From Bacillus sp. 103mf (GTDB lineage Bacteria > Bacillota > Bacilli > Bacillales > Bacillaceae_G): a DNA stretch of 64,000 nt. The DNA lies in assembly GCF_900116295.1 (NCBI RefSeq), contig NZ_FPAF01000002.1, forward strand, positions 124,001-188,000, in the 5' to 3' direction. A model generated the notes under the pieces. That model was not told the DNA's origin. It saw nothing but the letters and a program-made list of their open reading frames with translations, and ran no database searches. Shown here piece by piece: positions 50,530-59,068 of this stretch (position 1 is the stretch's first letter; each line of letters opens with the position of its first letter). The position numbers were made by a program, and so were the translations under genes.

Positions 50530-50979
50530 ATGCTACAAAATGAACCAGAAAAAAAAGAAAGTTTGGAAACGCCCCAAACGAAACAACCAAACTCCATGCC
50601 AAAAAACTTCTTAGTTCCATTTCTACTTCTCTGTCTTAAAGACTGGAGTCTTCACGGTTACAAACTCATTCAAATGCTAATGGATATTGGCTTTTCTTCT
50701 ATTGATCAAGGTAATGTATATAGGACTTTGCGAAAGTTAGAAAAAGAAAACCTCATATCTTCCACTTGGGATACAAGTGAAGGAGGTCCAGCAAAACGAA
50801 TTTATTCTTTAACGGAATATGGAGAGGAATATTTATCTTCTTGCGCTACTTCATTTGAGCAATATCAAAAGATGCTTCGTACATTTTTTAACCTATACAC
50901 AAATGCATTCTTCCCATTTTCCACGGTTTCAGTAAAGGATGAAAAATCTTCATCATCTTCTGGTGATACAGCAGATTAA
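50530..50979 (+). CDS. phaQ: PhaQ, PadR-family regulator of phasin expression
   Basis: A 149-residue PadR-type winged helix (LVPFLLLCLKDWSLHGYKLI, about residues 29-48; DQGNVYRTLRKLEKENLISS, about 59-78) and a short helical tail rich in Ser. PhaQ represses phaQP and is released by PHA itself. ATG 50530 follows AGGTGA. The final codons overlap an alternative frame of phaP, but phaP starts at 51023. Confidence 0.92.
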   Translation: MLQNEPEKKESLETPQTKQPNSMPKNFLVPFLLLCLKDWSLHGYKLIQMLMDIGFSSIDQGNVYRTLRKLEKENLISSTWDTSEGGPAKRIYSLTEYGEEYLSSCATSFEQYQKMLRTFFNLYTNAFFPFSTVSVKDEKSSSSSGDTAD

Positions 50980-51022
50980 TCTGCGTTCACAATATGTAAA
51001 AATTTTATTTGGAGGTCAAGTC

Positions 51023-51547
51023 ATGGAAACGAAACCACACGAACTTGTTGATGTATTCTGGAAAAATTGGTCACACTCTCTATCCTTTTTCTCTTCAGCT
51101 GGAAAACAAATGGAACAACTTACATTAGAAACATTGAAACATCAACAGGAAGCTTGGCATAAATTAACAGAAAGTACGAAAGTAATCGAAAAAGAAATCC
51201 AGCAATTTTCAGCACAAGCAAATGAACAATATACTGAATACGTAAAGCAATTTACTGGAAATTCCTTCAATGAACAAATGGATGGATGGCAAGAAAAATG
51301 GAATGAACTTTCCAATCATATGCAGCAAATCACTGTATCTCCAACAAAAACATCTCTATCTTTACTTTCACAAACAAGCGAACAATTCGAAGAAGCAGTG
51401 AAACAACTAATTAGCCAGCAACAACAACAACGTGAAGAGGTTCAAAAACAAATGGAAAGTTTTTTAGAAGAATTCAAATCCATGCAACTAGACCTCGTAA
51501 AAAAGTTCGAGGAAAACTCAAAAAATCTATTTACTTCCATGAAGTAA
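51023..51547 (+). CDS. phaP: Phasin PhaP
   Basis: A 174-residue granule-binding protein, nearly all amphipathic helix and Gln-rich (for example SQQQQQREEVQKQMESFLEE near the C terminus), as known for Bacillus phasins. ATG 51023 is preceded by TTGGAGGTC. It is the second gene after phaQ, 43 bases downstream. Phasins coat PHA granules and adjust their number. Confidence 0.93.
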   Translation: METKPHELVDVFWKNWSHSLSFFSSAGKQMEQLTLETLKHQQEAWHKLTESTKVIEKEIQQFSAQANEQYTEYVKQFTGNSFNEQMDGWQEKWNELSNHMQQITVSPTKTSLSLLSQTSEQFEEAVKQLISQQQQQREEVQKQMESFLEEFKSMQLDLVKKFEENSKNLFTSMK

Positions 51548-51648
51548 GAAAGATGTGGCAACTGACTGCAAAAGATACTCTTTCCTTTCTTTCTCCATTT
51601 GCATCAATATGGCTCACATTTTTCAACATGGAAAAGAAGGAGGAAGCA

Positions 51649-52092
51649 ATGAATCCTTTTCGAGAAGCAGAATCGGTTCATGAGCTTTATTATGATGACA
51701 TTCACATAGGGGATCAAGCTTCTTTAACAAAAACGATTTCAAACGAAGATATTGTTACGTTTGCAAAACTTACGGGCGATGTAAATCCAATTCATCTACT
51801 TGATTCTTTTGCCAAAACAACGATGTTTAAAGAACGTATTGCTCATGGTATGCTCGTCTCTAGCTTTATTTCAACAATACTTGGAACAAAGCTTCCTGGA
51901 AAAAACACCATTTATTTATCACAAAATATCGCATTCCGTGCCCCTGTAAAAATCGGAGATACACTGCGTGTTGTCGCTGAAGTCATTGAAAAACGTGATG
52001 ATAAAAGAATTATTACATTACAAACAAACATATATAATCAATACAATAAAGTTGTTGTAGAAGGTACAGCAACTGTTATGAAAAAAGAGTAG
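51649..52092 (+). CDS. phaJ: (R)-specific enoyl-CoA hydratase PhaJ
   Basis: A 147-residue MaoC-like hot-dog enzyme that hydrates enoyl-CoA to (R)-3-hydroxyacyl-CoA, feeding PHA synthesis from fatty acid oxidation. The catalytic motif is FAKLTGDVNPIHLLDSFAK with the Asp/His pair (about residues 40-58) and RIAHGMLVSSFIS. I prefer ATG 51649, five bases after AAGGAGG; an in-frame ATG at 51553 (32 codons upstream) would begin six bases after phaP and has only a weak AAGAAAG. Confidence 0.9.
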   Translation: MNPFREAESVHELYYDDIHIGDQASLTKTISNEDIVTFAKLTGDVNPIHLLDSFAKTTMFKERIAHGMLVSSFISTILGTKLPGKNTIYLSQNIAFRAPVKIGDTLRVVAEVIEKRDDKRIITLQTNIYNQYNKVVVEGTATVMKKE

Positions 52093-52112
52093 CGCTGCTA
52101 CTCTTTTTCATT
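52079..52112 (+). terminator. Terminator of phaQPJ
   Basis: Stem AAAAAGAGTAGC/GCTACTCTTTTT around a two- to four-base loop; begins within the stop codon of phaJ. Confidence 0.8.
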
Positions 52113-52149
52113 TCATCCAAGAACTGTTAGTCTGCCCGATTACTTCCGC

Positions 52150-52176
52150 GTATGAGTGAAAATCAAACACATACAA
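52150..52176 (+). promoter_or_regulatory. Possible sigma-G promoter of the SASP gene
   Basis: GTATG (52150-52154) agrees with the sigma-G -35 GHATR and CATACAATA (52170-52178) resembles the -10, with 15-bp spacing. The adjacent gene is a forespore SASP, so sigma-G control is expected. Confidence 0.4.
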
Positions 52177-52226
52177 TAATATCATCAGCTGTTATAAGCT
52201 GAAAATGAAAAAAGGGGTATTATACT

Positions 52227-52412
52227 ATGGCAAAAACAAATAAACTACTTGTTCCTGGTGCTGAACAAGCATTAGAGCAGTTTAAGTATGAAATTGCACA
52301 AGAATTTGGCGTGAATTTAGGATCTAATACAGCTGCTCGTTCAAACGGATCTGTCGGCGGTGAAGTAACAAAACGTCTCGTTTCCCTTGCACAGCAACAA
52401 TTACGTGGATAA
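52227..52412 (+). CDS. Alpha/beta-type small acid-soluble spore protein
   Basis: A 61-residue DNA-binding protein that coats and protects spore DNA. Both family segments are present: [16 protein letters not shown] (containing the germination protease site at E/F near residue 22) and [22 protein letters not shown] 52227 follows AAAAAGGGG. B. cereus-group genomes hold several paralogues; I do not name this one. Confidence 0.96.
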   Translation: MAKTNKLLVPGAEQALEQFKYEIAQEFGVNLGSNTAARSNGSVGGEVTKRLVSLAQQQLRG

Positions 52413-52564
52413 TAAATAAAATAAACAATGGATTTGAGGCAGATATTCTCTGCCTCTTTACTATTCTAATTTTAAGCAGAACAAGCACACTACTCATGAA
52501 CATTTCTCTCTCCTCATAGAAAGTGTAAAAAAACAAAATATTCACGCAGAAACCTTTTAACAGG

Positions 52565-52593
52565 TTGACAAACTTTAGTATTACTTATATACT
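52565..52593 (+). promoter_or_regulatory. Sigma-A promoter of the Mn riboswitch leader
   Basis: TTGACA (52565-52570), exact 17-bp spacer, TATACT (52588-52593). Confidence 0.75.
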
Positions 52594-52609
52594 TTACGTA
52601 ATAGCATAT

Positions 52610-52735
52610 TTCCAAAGGGGAGTAGCGTCAGAGAAAATATTCTCTGAAACAAAGTCGTCATTACGTGGAACTATGTTCCTCCGGCTTTGTTGGCATATTT
52701 TTATTACATATGTCTAGCAAGACCTTTGCCTATTA
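52610..52735 (+). promoter_or_regulatory. yybP-ykoY (Mn2+) riboswitch aptamer
   Basis: The conserved blocks are in order: AAAGGGGAGTAGCG (52614-52627), AAAGTCGTCA, CCTCCGGCTTTGTTGGCATA, and ATATGTCTAGCAAGACCTTTGC (the last is 22 bases in two parts, 52708-52729). Together these are the signature of the manganese-sensing yybP-ykoY class. It precedes a TerC-family exporter gene, its typical target. Confidence 0.93.
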
Positions 52736-52754
52736 ACGGCAGAGGTCTTTTTTG
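52719..52754 (+). terminator. Riboswitch expression-platform terminator
   Basis: AAGACCTTTGCC (52719-52730) pairs with GGCAGAGGTCTT (52738-52749) with one G-U, then TTTTTT. The left arm overlaps the aptamer's last block, so Mn2+ binding should block the terminator and turn the gene on. Confidence 0.85.
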
Positions 52755-52800
52755 CATTCATTTCTAAATTCCTCCGCCGTTGATAGAGCTTATTTTGGGG

Positions 52801-52845
52801 AAGCTAAACAATGGGGAATTTTCTTCTTTTTGTTTAGCGCTTATA
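52801..52845 (+). repeat. Second leader hairpin ahead of terC-like gene
   Basis: AGCTAAACAA and TTGTTTAGC (about 52802-52840) form a stem with a loop of about 20 bases, between the riboswitch terminator and the start codon. It has no T run and no known class. Confidence 0.45.
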
Positions 52846-52865
52846 CAAACGAGAGGAGAATGTAA

Positions 52866-53672
52866 ATGGAACTATCTTTATTATTGGAGTATGGTTGGGT
52901 ATTACTTATTTTAGTCGCTTTGGAAGGAATTTTAGCAGCAGATAATGCACTTGTCCTTGCGATCATGGTAAAACACTTACCAGAGGAAAAACGTAAGAAA
53001 GCTTTATTCTACGGACTTGCAGGAGCATTTGTATTCCGTTTTGGATCATTGTTTCTGATTTCATATCTTGTCGATGTATGGCAAGTACAAGCGCTCGGTG
53101 CCGTTTATTTACTGTTTATCGCTGGTAACCACCTTGTAAAAACGTATGTAAAAAAGAATACAACTCACCAAGAAACAGAGAAAAAAGAAACAAAGAAAAA
53201 ACAAGAAAACTTTTGGTGGACTGTATTGAAAGTAGAATTTGCTGATATCGCATTTGCTGTTGACTCTATTTTAGCAGCTGTTGCATTAGCAATGACATTA
53301 CCGAAGACAAACCTTGGTACAATTGGCGAACTTGATATCGGACAGTTTGCTGTTATTTTCGCAGGCGGTATGATTGGATTAATTATTATGCGCTTTGCCG
53401 CATCCGCTTTCGTAAACTTACTGCAACGTAAACCTGGATTAGAAACTGCTGCATTCATGATTGTCGGCTGGGTTGGTGTGAAATTAGCGGTTTATACGTT
53501 AGCTCACCCTGCATTAGGCGTAATTCCACATGAATTCCCAGAATCAACTACTTGGAAATTGATATTCTGGGTTGTATTGCTGTCAATTGGTGCAGGTGGT
53601 TGGTTCTTATCAAAAGAAACAAAGCCAAACGCACAACAAGATTCGAAACAATATAACGAAAGAGCGCTGTAA
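52866..53672 (+). CDS. TerC-family manganese exporter
   Basis: A 268-residue membrane protein of the TerC family with seven to eight helices. The two acidic metal-binding motifs are ALEGILAADNALVLAIM (about residues 18-34) and VEFADIAFAVDSILAAVALA (about 120-139). TerC proteins of Bacillus (YceF/YkoY, MeeF/MeeY) export Mn2+ for exoenzyme metalation; the Mn2+ riboswitch directly upstream supports this. ATG 52866 follows GAGAGGAG. Confidence 0.94.
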   Translation: MELSLLLEYGWVLLILVALEGILAADNALVLAIMVKHLPEEKRKKALFYGLAGAFVFRFGSLFLISYLVDVWQVQALGAVYLLFIAGNHLVKTYVKKNTTHQETEKKETKKKQENFWWTVLKVEFADIAFAVDSILAAVALAMTLPKTNLGTIGELDIGQFAVIFAGGMIGLIIMRFAASAFVNLLQRKPGLETAAFMIVGWVGVKLAVYTLAHPALGVIPHEFPESTTWKLIFWVVLLSIGAGGWFLSKETKPNAQQDSKQYNERAL

Positions 53673-53695
53673 TTTCAGCGCTTTTTCTTTTTTCT
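53659..53695 (+). terminator. Intrinsic terminator
   Basis: AAAGAGCGCTG/CAGCGCTTTTT stem, small loop, T-rich tail, within the last codons of the exporter gene. Confidence 0.75.
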
Positions 53696-53751
53696 TCAAA
53701 AATAGGTGGGGTTTCTCAATTATTGAAAATGTATTATATTATATAACATAT

Positions 53752-53765
53752 TGTTAGCGCTTTCA
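53752..53765 (+). promoter_or_regulatory. cre site (CcpA) upstream of FNT gene
   Basis: TGTTAGCGCTTTCA fits the cre consensus TGWNANCGNTNWCA at every defined position. It lies 121 bases before the formate/nitrite transporter start, so carbon catabolite control of this gene is likely. Confidence 0.65.
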
Positions 53766-53886
53766 ATGAAAATGGTGTCCTTTTTGTGAAATATTGAACA
53801 AACTTATTGAAAGTAACAACAAATACGTGTACCTTATTCATATAAAGAGTATTTATAATCGATTTATTGAAGGAGCGTAATGTTTT

Positions 53887-54726
53887 ATGCTAGAACAAGG
53901 AGTAGATTACCTAGTACAGCTCGCAAAGAAAAAGAAAAAAATATTAGATAACAATCCAATGCAATATTTCCTTCGGGCAGCGCTAGCTGGTATCTATATG
54001 GGTTTTGTTATTGTACTATGTTCTAAATTAGGAAATTTCTTTCATGATGCACATTCACCCGCAACATATTTTGCATTCTCTATCTTTTTTGGAATTGCAC
54101 TTATTTTAATTATATTTGGTGGAGCTGAATTATTTACAGGAAATACAATGTATTTCACAGTTGCAACTTTACGTAAAGAAACAACTGTTATCGATACACT
54201 TCGCAACTGGGGTGCTTGTTATGTAGGAAACTTAGTAGGAGCAGTATTTTTCGCATTCCTCTTTTATGCAACTGGTATTTTTGAAACAATAAGTCACAAT
54301 CACTTATTAAATGAAGTTGCCACAACAAAGATGGGCGCATCAACAATGCACATATTTTTCAAAGCTATTTTATGTAACTGGCTCGTTTGCCTTGCATGTT
54401 TCCTTCCATCTCAAGTAAAGGGAGATACAGCTAAAATACTTATGATATTTTTAACTGTATTTACTTTCTTCATGTCAGGATATGAACATAGCATCGCAAA
54501 TCTATCCATATTTTCAATTGCTTTACTTGTTCCACATCCTGATACAGTTTCTTTTGCGGGTGCGATTCATAACTTAATTCCAGCTACAATCGGTAACATA
54601 GTTGGCGGATCCGTATTTGTTGGTATGGTTTATCATTATTTGACTAAAACAAAAGGTGAAACAAAATCAGAAATCGATTCTGAACAAACTGAAGAAATTA
54701 TTCCATTGCCAGCACATGTAAAATAA
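53887..54726 (+). CDS. Formate/nitrite transporter family channel (FocA-like)
   Basis: A 279-residue pentameric channel of the FNT family with six helices. FNT signatures: GGAELFTGNTM (about residues 78-88), the NWLVCLACFLPSQVKGDTAK segment (about 164-183) and the YEHSIANLSIF motif with the central His and Asn (about 198-208). It moves formate, nitrite or hydrosulfide; the substrate cannot be told, though a cre site hints at fermentation products. The stop codon TAA (54724-54726) is formed by the ATAAA end of a bcr1-like repeat. Confidence 0.93.
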   Translation: MLEQGVDYLVQLAKKKKKILDNNPMQYFLRAALAGIYMGFVIVLCSKLGNFFHDAHSPATYFAFSIFFGIALILIIFGGAELFTGNTMYFTVATLRKETTVIDTLRNWGACYVGNLVGAVFFAFLFYATGIFETISHNHLLNEVATTKMGASTMHIFFKAILCNWLVCLACFLPSQVKGDTAKILMIFLTVFTFFMSGYEHSIANLSIFSIALLVPHPDTVSFAGAIHNLIPATIGNIVGGSVFVGMVYHYLTKTKGETKSEIDSEQTEEIIPLPAHVK

Positions 54727-54803
54727 AGTGAAACTTCCTCTTGTGAGATGCTTTTCCTCACAAGAGGTTAGTGAGTTTTACTGCCCGTTAATAGCGGGAT
54801 AAA
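54723..54803 (-). repeat. Short bcr1-like repeat (81 bp)
   Basis: ATAAAGTGAAACTTCC at the left, CTGCCCGTTAATAGCGGGATAAA at the right; ATAAA on both sides. The middle is replaced by a simple hairpin (CCTCTTGTGAG/CTCACAAGAGG). A further partial start, ATAAAGCGAAACTTTAAT, follows directly at 54799. The left ATAAA gives the FNT gene its stop codon. Confidence 0.75.
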
Positions 54804-54847
54804 GCGAAACTTTAATAAGTATGAAGGATTCATCCCCTGCACGTCGA

Positions 54848-54887
54848 AAGCATGCATTCCAAATTTATTGGAATGCATGCTTTTTAG
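54848..54887. terminator. Perfect 13-bp terminator hairpin
   Basis: GCATGCATTCCAA/TTGGAATGCATGC (54850-54862, 54868-54880), loop ATTTA-type, T run; it lies at the 3' end of the cREC gene. Confidence 0.8.
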
Positions 54888-55198
54888 TAACTTCCAACAC
54901 ATTTAATAATAATAGATGAAGAAATTTCTCCAGACTCTTTTCCTTTTTGTATCCGATTTAACATATAACGTTGTCCGATCGTATCATTCGTATGAAAATG
55001 AATTTCTTCCACATATAATCGTTCCTTACAAAATACATCTACGAAATACAGCCCATTTCTCTGACGAAATCCCATATTATAATCGAGTGATAACGTATGT
55101 ATCTTATTATTTCGAATAAGCTCCAGCGCTTGTTCGACTGTCGTTGCTAGTGTAAAGCCAGCTGGGCACGGTCTTTGATCATCCATATATACATTCAT
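54884..55198 (-). CDS. Cyclic-phosphate processing receiver (cREC) domain protein
   Basis: A 104-residue stand-alone domain: NVYMDDQRPCPAGFTLATT at the N terminus (acidic pair), HTLSLDYNMGFRQRNGLYFV (about residues 34-53) with the receiver-like Asp, and a third strand HFHTNDTIGQRYM. This fits the 'cyclic-phosphate processing receiver' family rather than a classical response regulator, because the N-terminal MDDxRxxPxGF is its hallmark. The family is predicted to act on cyclic-phosphate ends of RNA or nucleotides; untested. It lies 13 bases upstream of comC on the same strand. Confidence 0.75.
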   Translation of the reverse strand: MNVYMDDQRPCPAGFTLATTVEQALELIRNNKIHTLSLDYNMGFRQRNGLYFVDVFCKERLYVEEIHFHTNDTIGQRYMLNRIQKGKESGEISSSIIIKCVGSY

Positions 55199-55210
55199 CC
55201 CATCCCTCCT

Positions 55211-55921
55211 CTACATACTATATGTACATATTGTACCAAGTGCAATAAAAGGCGCAAAGGGAAGTGGTTCTTTATATGTCATACGTCTAAGAACAATAAA
55301 AATAATAAGAAAACAAAGACCAAATAATGATGAGAAACAAAGTGACAACAGTATCGCTTTTGTTCCAACTACAAAACCAAGTAAAGTCAATAATTTTACA
55401 TCCCCTCCTCCGATTCCTTTTGGATAAATAACTTGAATGACATATAAGAACATAAACATAACCATTGCCCCTAACAGTCCGTCCCACCATAGCGATGGCT
55501 GTATAAAAAAACGTTCTATTAGAAATAGTCCTGCAAAAAAGAATAAAATTTGATTTGGAATTATCATATAAAGAAGATCTGTAATGGAAACAATCAAAAG
55601 AAGTGATAACAATGTCCACACGATAATAAGTTGCTCATTGAAACCAACAAAAACTGCTGCAAGAAGAAACATTAGCCCTGCAATGCCTTCAAATAAAGGA
55701 TGAAAATATGAGATTTTTATATTACAGTGCGTGCACCGGCCTTTTTGAATACAAAATGATAAAATAGGAATCAACTCTTTTAGTTGTAATACATGGGAAC
55801 AATGAGAGCAATGGGAACGCGGTTTTATAATGGAGTAACCGAGCGGAATCCGATAAGCAACAACGTGATAAAAAGACCCTAATATCAAACCAGTGAAAAA
55901 AGCATATACATAAAATAGCAT
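55211..55921 (-). CDS. comC: Prepilin peptidase ComC (A24 family)
   Basis: A 236-residue polytopic aspartic peptidase that cleaves and N-methylates type IV prepilin-like ComG proteins. The N-terminal Cys pairs (SHCSHCSH and CTHC, about residues 37-65) form the zinc-binding domain; the two catalytic Asp are in SITDLLYMIIPNQIL and GIGGGDVKLLTLLGF. ATG 55921 follows AAAGGAG with eight bases; the extension to 55966 is not used. Competence machinery is otherwise not in the window. Confidence 0.93.
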   Translation of the reverse strand: MLFYVYAFFTGLILGSFYHVVAYRIPLGYSIIKPRSHCSHCSHVLQLKELIPILSFCIQKGRCTHCNIKISYFHPLFEGIAGLMFLLAAVFVGFNEQLIIVWTLLSLLLIVSITDLLYMIIPNQILFFFAGLFLIERFFIQPSLWWDGLLGAMVMFMFLYVIQVIYPKGIGGGDVKLLTLLGFVVGTKAILLSLCFSSLFGLCFLIIFIVLRRMTYKEPLPFAPFIALGTICTYSM

Positions 55922-55997
55922 TTCATCCTCTCCTTTCGCGCCTAGTATAACAAGAAAAGATAACATATTGTATTTTCAAAAATTCATCTTTCTCCAT

Positions 55998-56030
55998 AAA
56001 AAAACAGGCCCTTATTAGGCCTGTTTTTCC
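55998..56030. terminator. Bidirectional terminator
   Basis: Perfect stem AAAAAACAGGCC/GGCCTGTTTTT with a loop of about six bases; it terminates lutABC on the minus strand and any rightward transcript. Confidence 0.85.
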
Positions 56031-56032
56031 AT

Positions 56033-56743
56033 CTATACAACAAAATAAAATGCTTTTAATGGTCCATGTACACCAACGACAAGGTTCATTTCAATGTCAG
56101 CAGAGTTACTTGGCCCTGTAATAAAATTAATACAAGAAGCCACGGCTTCTCCATTTTCTACACGTGTATTCAACTCACGTACTGCTTGTGTAATACGCGG
56201 CACGATTGTTTCACGTGGAATAATGGCTACATAAATAGTCGGTAAAAAGTGTAATGAACGGCCTCTTCCTTTATGGCTTTGCACGACAATTGTACCTGAT
56301 TCCGCTAATGTATAATCACTAAACGAAATTCCGATATTTGCTTGTTCCGCCAGCTTCATGTTTTCTTCTTTCTTTACTGGATCCCAAGTATTTACTTCTA
56401 CGTTTTCACCTGGAAGTTCCGCTTCAAACAATTGCCCTAGTCCATACTCTTCAAAACGATCATCTTGAGATAACATAATTGGTCCGCCGCCGTTTTCAGT
56501 GACAACTTTCTTAATTGCAGCACTTAATCCATCTCGATTTGTTTCAATAACAGTTGTATGAATGTTGTTACATTGTTTCTTAAATACTTCTAATAATTCT
56601 TCTTGCGAGTAATCATGTAACGTTTCTACATTCACATTGTTTTTCCATAACGGACGCTGTATCCCTTCTGTTTTGCGTTCACGTCCAAGCTGTTTTGCGA
56701 TATTTTCTAAAAACGCATCGCGGTTTTGAATCGTTCCTGCCAT
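56033..56743 (-). CDS. lutC: Lactate utilization protein LutC
   Basis: A 236-residue protein of the LUD domain family, part of the LutABC L-lactate oxidation complex. Motifs include [20 protein letters not shown] (about residues 136-155) and [18 protein letters not shown]. The reaction needs LutA and LutB iron-sulfur proteins. The start overlaps the lutB stop codon by one base. Confidence 0.95.
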   Translation of the reverse strand: MAGTIQNRDAFLENIAKQLGRERKTEGIQRPLWKNNVNVETLHDYSQEELLEVFKKQCNNIHTTVIETNRDGLSAAIKKVVTENGGGPIMLSQDDRFEEYGLGQLFEAELPGENVEVNTWDPVKKEENMKLAEQANIGISFSDYTLAESGTIVVQSHKGRGRSLHFLPTIYVAIIPRETIVPRITQAVRELNTRVENGEAVASCINFITGPSNSADIEMNLVVGVHGPLKAFYFVV

Positions 56744-58164
56744 TAGTTATTCCCGCCTTTCTTATGCTCTTTATACCAATCGCGGAATCTTTCTTTGCTT
56801 GGCGCTGGGAATTCACGAATTTCCGTCCAATTTTTCAGCGGTCCCACACCTTTAGAAACACGATTACCAGATGTGAATGGGCTCATTGCAACCGGCGCCA
56901 TTTTCGATCCCATTTTGTATAAAGCCGCAGAAGAAGCGCCCATACTAAACATCTTCATCGCAAGTTTTTCTGCAAGCGGTACACGTCCTTCTTTTTCCAC
57001 AATTACTTGACGATGTTTTAATAACAAGTCATGCAATGGAATTTTTACTGGACAAGCTTCTGTACATGCTCCGCATAAACTAGATGCATATGGAAGTTCT
57101 TTATAATCATCATAGCCACCTAAAAGTGGCGTTAATACCGCACCAATTGGTCCAGGATAAATGGATCCGTAAGAGTGACCGCCAACATGACGATACACTG
57201 GACATACATTGATACATGCCGCACAACGAATACATTGCAATACTTGACGGAACTCAGAACCTAAAATTTCAGAACGGCCATTATCTACAACAACTAAATG
57301 GAATTCTTCTGGTCCATCTATTTCATCTTCTTGAATTGGTCCTGCTACGGTTACATAACTTGTTAGTTTTTGACCAACAGCACTACGACAAAGTAAACCG
57401 ACAAGAACATCAAGTTCTTCCATCGTTGGAACCATACGTTCCATACCCATTACCGCAATTTGTGTTTTCGGAATAGACATAACAAGGTCTGCATTCCCTT
57501 CATTTGTTACTAAACAAAGAGAACCTGTGTTAGCAACTGCAAAGTTACATCCTGTTACTCCAATTTCTGCATCCATAAATTTTTCACGAAGAATTTTACG
57601 AACAAACTTCGTCATCTCATATGGATCATCGGAGTTTTCATATCCTAACTTTTCTTTAAACACACCTTGAATTTGCGTTCTATTTTTATGAAGTGCTGGC
57701 GCAACAATATGAGATGGCGGATCATTGTCTATTTGCAAAATATACTCCCCTAAGTCACTCTCAACGACTTCACAACCGATTTCTTGAAGTACATGGTTCA
57801 TACCAATCTCTTCTGTTACCATCGATTTTGATTTCACAACTTTTTTCGCTTGTTTCTTTTCAGCTACTTGCTTAATATACTCAGCTGCCTCTTCCTTCGT
57901 TTTCGCAAAGAAAACATGCCCGCCTCGTTTTGATACATTTTCGCTCAGCTGCATTAAATAATAATCTAAATTTTCTAGCGTATGCTGACGAATTTGTTCA
58001 CCAAGATCACGCCACTCCTCCCAGTTACCTAGCTCCTCAGCTGCTTCTAAACGTTTTGTGTACAGACGCGTTTGCGCAGATGATACTGCCCCGCGCATAA
58101 ACGAATCTTGAAGATTTTCACCAACACGATCATTAAATTTTTTATCACTTGTTTTCATAGACAT
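56743..58164 (-). CDS. lutB: Iron-sulfur lactate utilization protein LutB
   Basis: A 473-residue protein: an N-terminal LUD domain (about residues 60-290) followed by two 4Fe-4S motifs, [19 protein letters not shown] (about 309-327) and [13 protein letters not shown] (about 358-370). It shuttles electrons from lactate oxidation. ATG 58164 follows GGGGGAAG. Confidence 0.96.
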   Translation of the reverse strand: MSMKTSDKKFNDRVGENLQDSFMRGAVSSAQTRLYTKRLEAAEELGNWEEWRDLGEQIRQHTLENLDYYLMQLSENVSKRGGHVFFAKTKEEAAEYIKQVAEKKQAKKVVKSKSMVTEEIGMNHVLQEIGCEVVESDLGEYILQIDNDPPSHIVAPALHKNRTQIQGVFKEKLGYENSDDPYEMTKFVRKILREKFMDAEIGVTGCNFAVANTGSLCLVTNEGNADLVMSIPKTQIAVMGMERMVPTMEELDVLVGLLCRSAVGQKLTSYVTVAGPIQEDEIDGPEEFHLVVVDNGRSEILGSEFRQVLQCIRCAACINVCPVYRHVGGHSYGSIYPGPIGAVLTPLLGGYDDYKELPYASSLCGACTEACPVKIPLHDLLLKHRQVIVEKEGRVPLAEKLAMKMFSMGASSAALYKMGSKMAPVAMSPFTSGNRVSKGVGPLKNWTEIREFPAPSKERFRDWYKEHKKGGNN

Positions 58165-58182
58165 AGCTTACTTCCCCCTTCA

Positions 58183-58899
58183 TCAGCGGCTATTCAACAC
58201 TTCAGCAATATGCATTACTTTCACATTTTTCCCTAAACGCTCGATACGCCCGCCAATGTTTAACAAACACCCACAATCTGCTCCAATTAAATAATCAGCA
58301 CCTGTTTCTATGACACTATCAACTTTTTCATCTACCATCTGTTCAGAAATTGGCGTCATTTTTACCGAGAACGTTCCTCCAAAACCGCAACAATTTTGTA
58401 CATTTGGCAGCTCTCTTACTTCTAAGCCCTTCACATTTGATAATAAAATACCTGGAGCTTCTTTTACTCCTAGTAAACGTGTCATGTGACAAGATTTATG
58501 GACCGTTGCTACGCCATCCAAACGAGCACCAACGTCAGTAACTTTTAACACATCAACAATAAATTGTGTCAATTCATATGTTTTTTCAGCTACTTTTTGT
58601 GCACGCGGTCCCCATTCTGGATCATCTTTAAATACATGTGGATACTCGTGAAACATTGTCGCACAAGAACCGGAAGGTGTAACGATATACTCAGCATTTT
58701 CAAATGTGCTAATCATATGCTTCATTGCTTCTTTTGCCGCTTCTACATGGCCACTATTGTAAGCCGGCTGCCCACAACAAACTTGCGCTTCCGGAAATTC
58801 AATTTCACAACCTAATCGCTCTAAAATTTCAACCGTCGCTTTGCCGACATTTGTTTCAAACATATCGACTAAGCATGTAACAAACAATGTAACTTTCAT
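58183..58899 (-). CDS. lutA: Iron-sulfur lactate utilization protein LutA
   Basis: A 238-residue protein with two CCG domains: [12 protein letters not shown] (about residues 41-52) and [13 protein letters not shown] (about 171-183), as in heterodisulfide reductase-type and glycolate oxidase GlcF-like proteins. ATG 58899 is seven bases after GGGGGAG. It heads lutABC. Confidence 0.95.
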   Translation of the reverse strand: MKVTLFVTCLVDMFETNVGKATVEILERLGCEIEFPEAQVCCGQPAYNSGHVEAAKEAMKHMISTFENAEYIVTPSGSCATMFHEYPHVFKDDPEWGPRAQKVAEKTYELTQFIVDVLKVTDVGARLDGVATVHKSCHMTRLLGVKEAPGILLSNVKGLEVRELPNVQNCCGFGGTFSVKMTPISEQMVDEKVDSVIETGADYLIGADCGCLLNIGGRIERLGKNVKVMHIAEVLNSR

Positions 58900-58942
58900 A
58901 TTATAGCTCCCCCTCATTTCAACTCAGCCAATATTCATATGG

Positions 58943-58953
58943 TCATCAGATGA
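58943..58953. promoter_or_regulatory. LutR operator
   Basis: TCATCAGATGA is an exact TCATC-N-GATGA palindrome, the reported B. subtilis LutR box. It lies 44-54 bases before lutA. Confidence 0.8.
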
Positions 58954-59007
58954 CTTATTAAAAAAGAAAGAAGTGAGACACCAACTGCTCATATTCATTC
59001 TTTCTTT

Positions 59008-59021
59008 AGAAAACGCTTACT
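59008..59021 (-). promoter_or_regulatory. cre-like site upstream of lutABC
   Basis: AGAAAACGCTTACT matches the cre core (GNANCGNTNWC) but has A and T in place of the outer T and A. It lies about 110 bases before lutA, where catabolite repression would be expected. Confidence 0.4.
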
Positions 59022-59068
59022 TATACTTTCTCTACTTTATCAAAAAATAAAATTTTAAAAGCATAAAC

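Noticed and set aside
53776-53795. Fnr-like site (TGTGAAATATTGAACA) upstream of the FNT gene
   Set aside because: Only the left half-site TGTGA is good; the right half differs at several positions.
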